DNA of 64,000 nucleotides from Vibrio coralliilyticus ATCC BAA-450 (GTDB lineage Bacteria; Pseudomonadota; Gammaproteobacteria; Enterobacterales; Vibrionaceae): NCBI RefSeq assembly GCF_000176135.1, contig NZ_ACZN01000015.1, positions 744,001 to 808,000 of the forward strand, read 5' to 3'. Shown piece by piece: positions 60,765 to 64,000 of this stretch (position 1 is its first letter; each line of letters starts with the position of its first letter). The notes under the pieces were generated by a model. It saw only the letters and a program-made list of their open reading frames with translations, ran no database searches and was not told where the DNA came from. The position numbers and the translations under genes were made by a program.

Positions 60765-61784
60765 CTAAACATCGGGATACCCGGACGGGTTGTCCGATTG
60801 CCAGCGCCAAGTATCCGCGCTCATCTCCGCCACACTGCGCGTCGCTTTCCAGCCCAGTTCCTGCTCGGCCTTTTCAGTACTTGCCCAACACTCCGCAATG
60901 TCACCCGGTCGACGCGGACACAACTCGTAAGGCACTGGCTTTCCACAAGCAGCGCCAAACGCATCCACCATCTCAAGTACGCTGGAACCTCGGCCCGTAC
61001 CTAGGTTATAGATGTGTAGCCCAGCTTGTTCACCGACTGACTTTAAGGCCGCAATATGACCATCGGCTAAATCCATAACATGAATATAATCACGTACTCC
61101 AGTGCCATCTGGGGTTGGATAATCATCACCAAACACCGATAACTTTTCTCGGCGCCCAACGGCCACTTGAGCAATGAATGGCATCAAATTGTTTGGGATG
61201 CCTTGCGGGTCTTCGCCCATAGTGCCGGACGGATGAGCCCCGACCGGGTTGAAGTAACGCAATAAGGTAATACTCCAGCTATCATCGGCTGCGAAAAGAT
61301 CACTTAAGCATTGCTCCACCATGTATTTGCTACGGCCATAAGGGTTGGTCGTGGCGCCGGTTGGCGAGTCTTCCGTAATCGGAACTACCTCAGGGTCGCC
61401 ATAAACGGTCGCGGAAGAACTGAAGACTATGCTCTTTACACCAGCTTTGCGCATCGCACGCGCCAGCACCAAAGAGCCATTCACATTGTTGTCGTAGTAC
61501 TCAAGTGGTTTTTGGACTGACTCCCCCACCGCTTTCAGACCAGCGAAGTGAATGACCGCGCCAATCTGATGCTGCTCAAAAACGCTATCCAGAAAAGCTT
61601 CGTCACGAATGTCGCCCTGATGAAAGCACGGTCGCTGGCCTGTAAGCGCTTCGATTCGATCTAACACCGCCTGTTTCGCATTACATAAGTTATCAATGAT
61701 GATCGGTTCCATGCCCGCATCAATCATCTGCACGCAGGTATGACTGCCGATGTAACCCATTCCACCTGTGACTAGTACTTTCAC
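60765..61784 (-). CDS. galE: UDP-glucose 4-epimerase
   Basis: 339-residue short-chain dehydrogenase-type enzyme. NAD-binding G-G-M-G-Y-I-G-S-H at 7-15 and catalytic Y-G-R-S-K near 148-152, with the Ser/Thr in F-S-S-S-A-T-V-Y near 121. The start is the GTG at 61784 with AGAGAGG; the open frame upstream is not family-like. First gene of galETKM. Confidence 0.97.
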   Translation of the reverse strand: MKVLVTGGMGYIGSHTCVQMIDAGMEPIIIDNLCNAKQAVLDRIEALTGQRPCFHQGDIRDEAFLDSVFEQHQIGAVIHFAGLKAVGESVQKPLEYYDNNVNGSLVLARAMRKAGVKSIVFSSSATVYGDPEVVPITEDSPTGATTNPYGRSKYMVEQCLSDLFAADDSWSITLLRYFNPVGAHPSGTMGEDPQGIPNNLMPFIAQVAVGRREKLSVFGDDYPTPDGTGVRDYIHVMDLADGHIAALKSVGEQAGLHIYNLGTGRGSSVLEMVDAFGAACGKPVPYELCPRRPGDIAECWASTEKAEQELGWKATRSVAEMSADTWRWQSDNPSGYPDV

Positions 61785-63111
<1,327 letters not shown>

Positions 63112-63136
63112 TCGCCACTCCCCTTTTCCGTTATAT

Positions 63137-63163
63137 AAAGCGCTGATTTTCAGCGCTTTTTTA
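63137..63163 (+). terminator. Intrinsic terminator after ebgR
   Basis: AAAGCGCTGA-TTT-TCAGCGCTTT followed by TTTATT. Confidence 0.9.
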
Positions 63164-63290
63164 TTATCAGCAACAAATAGCCATCCACACTACGTCACTG
63201 TTTTACTGATTTTTACCCTCTCGGTAATCACTCCTTTACCCAGATCACAGCTTTCAGATAGATCGCTCAATAATTAGTGATCAAGTTAAA

Positions 63291-63305
63291 GTAAAACGTT
63301 TTCAC
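63291..63305. promoter_or_regulatory. LacI/GalR-type operator-like site upstream of ebgA
   Basis: GTAAAACGTTTTCAC has the central CG and flanking A/T arms of LacI-family operators and resembles the galE operator. GalR or another LacI-type repressor could act here. Confidence 0.45.
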
Positions 63306-63313
63306 ACATTTTT

Positions 63314-63332
63314 TTAGTAAAATTTTTACTAA
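63314..63332. promoter_or_regulatory. Palindrome upstream of ebgA, candidate EbgR operator
   Basis: TTAGTAAAA-T-TTTTACTAA is a perfect 9+1+9 dyad. The half TTTTTACTAA recurs 88-102 bp upstream of ebgR (62023-62037), which suggests one regulator, probably EbgR, at both places. Confidence 0.55.
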
Positions 63333-63443
63333 CATATTTTCCAGATAGTCAAAAAAAGACTTTTACTCACTATTACGTCGGCATAGCCAATTCACTTTGA
63401 ATCAGTGTGAGTGTATTCACCACCAGACTTTTTCAAAGCGTAA

Positions 63444-64000
<557 letters not shown>

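Overview
The window looks like part of the larger chromosome of a Vibrio species. The evidence is the gene content and order: a phosphate/polyphosphate block (ppk2, phoU, pstBAC, ppk1, ppx, pstS, phoR, phoB), cutC, rdgC, queA-tgt-yajC-secD-secF, aceBA, oxyR with a peroxiredoxin, a mannose/fructose PTS block and galETKM. From memory much of this order matches V. cholerae chromosome 1. The species cannot be fixed from the sequence alone. No tRNA, rRNA, CRISPR, integrase or transposase was recognised.

Layout. 1-5057: an RND efflux pump (truncated at the window edge) with its lipoprotein adaptor and a divergent TetR-type regulator. 5199-7292: SOS-controlled yebG, cutC and ppk2. 7335-19593: a phosphate-starvation cluster in which phoB-phoR-pstS and pstC-pstA-pstB-phoU run leftward and ppk-ppx runs rightward between them; PhoB boxes lie in front of phoB and pstC. 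pstC carries a one-base frameshift close to its 3' end. 19801-24890: rdgC, the tRNA-hydroxylation gene trhP with its ferredoxin, mepA, a DUF1904 gene and an orphan sugar-binding protein. 24972-31443: secF, secD, yajC, tgt, queA and a CBS-domain gene. 31494-41523: an AT-rich accessory locus of three leftward genes. 41783-48603: aceA, aceB, oxyR, a peroxiredoxin and dapD. 48704-54268: nnrS and a mannose/fructose-type PTS block with an AraC regulator. 54391-57255: a gamma-glutamylcyclotransferase-like gene, an outer-membrane barrel gene with an in-frame stop before its last strand, ygjH and galR. 57311-64000: galETKM, ebgR and the start of ebgA.

The most unusual part is the accessory locus at 31.5-41.5 kb. 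A 1976-residue protein has the architecture of a fused TcB/TcC toxin-complex shell (SpvB domain, six FG-GAP/VCBS-like motifs, TcB middle region, RHS repeats and RHS core). Unlike ordinary Tc proteins it starts with a Sec signal peptide, and it ends in a glycine-rich hydrophobic and low-complexity tail in place of a recognisable toxin enzyme. It is coupled to a small four-helix membrane protein and to a 1177-residue exported protein with Cys-rich repeats and long helical segments. This could be an envelope- or surface-located relative of toxin complexes; that function is inference.

The rest is mostly conserved metabolism. Phosphate sensing, uptake and polyphosphate storage are encoded together. 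The glyoxylate genes have a HexR-like operator and an unexplained array of short palindromes upstream. Galactose use is covered by galETKM with a GalR operator, next to an Ebg-type beta-galactosidase that would feed it.
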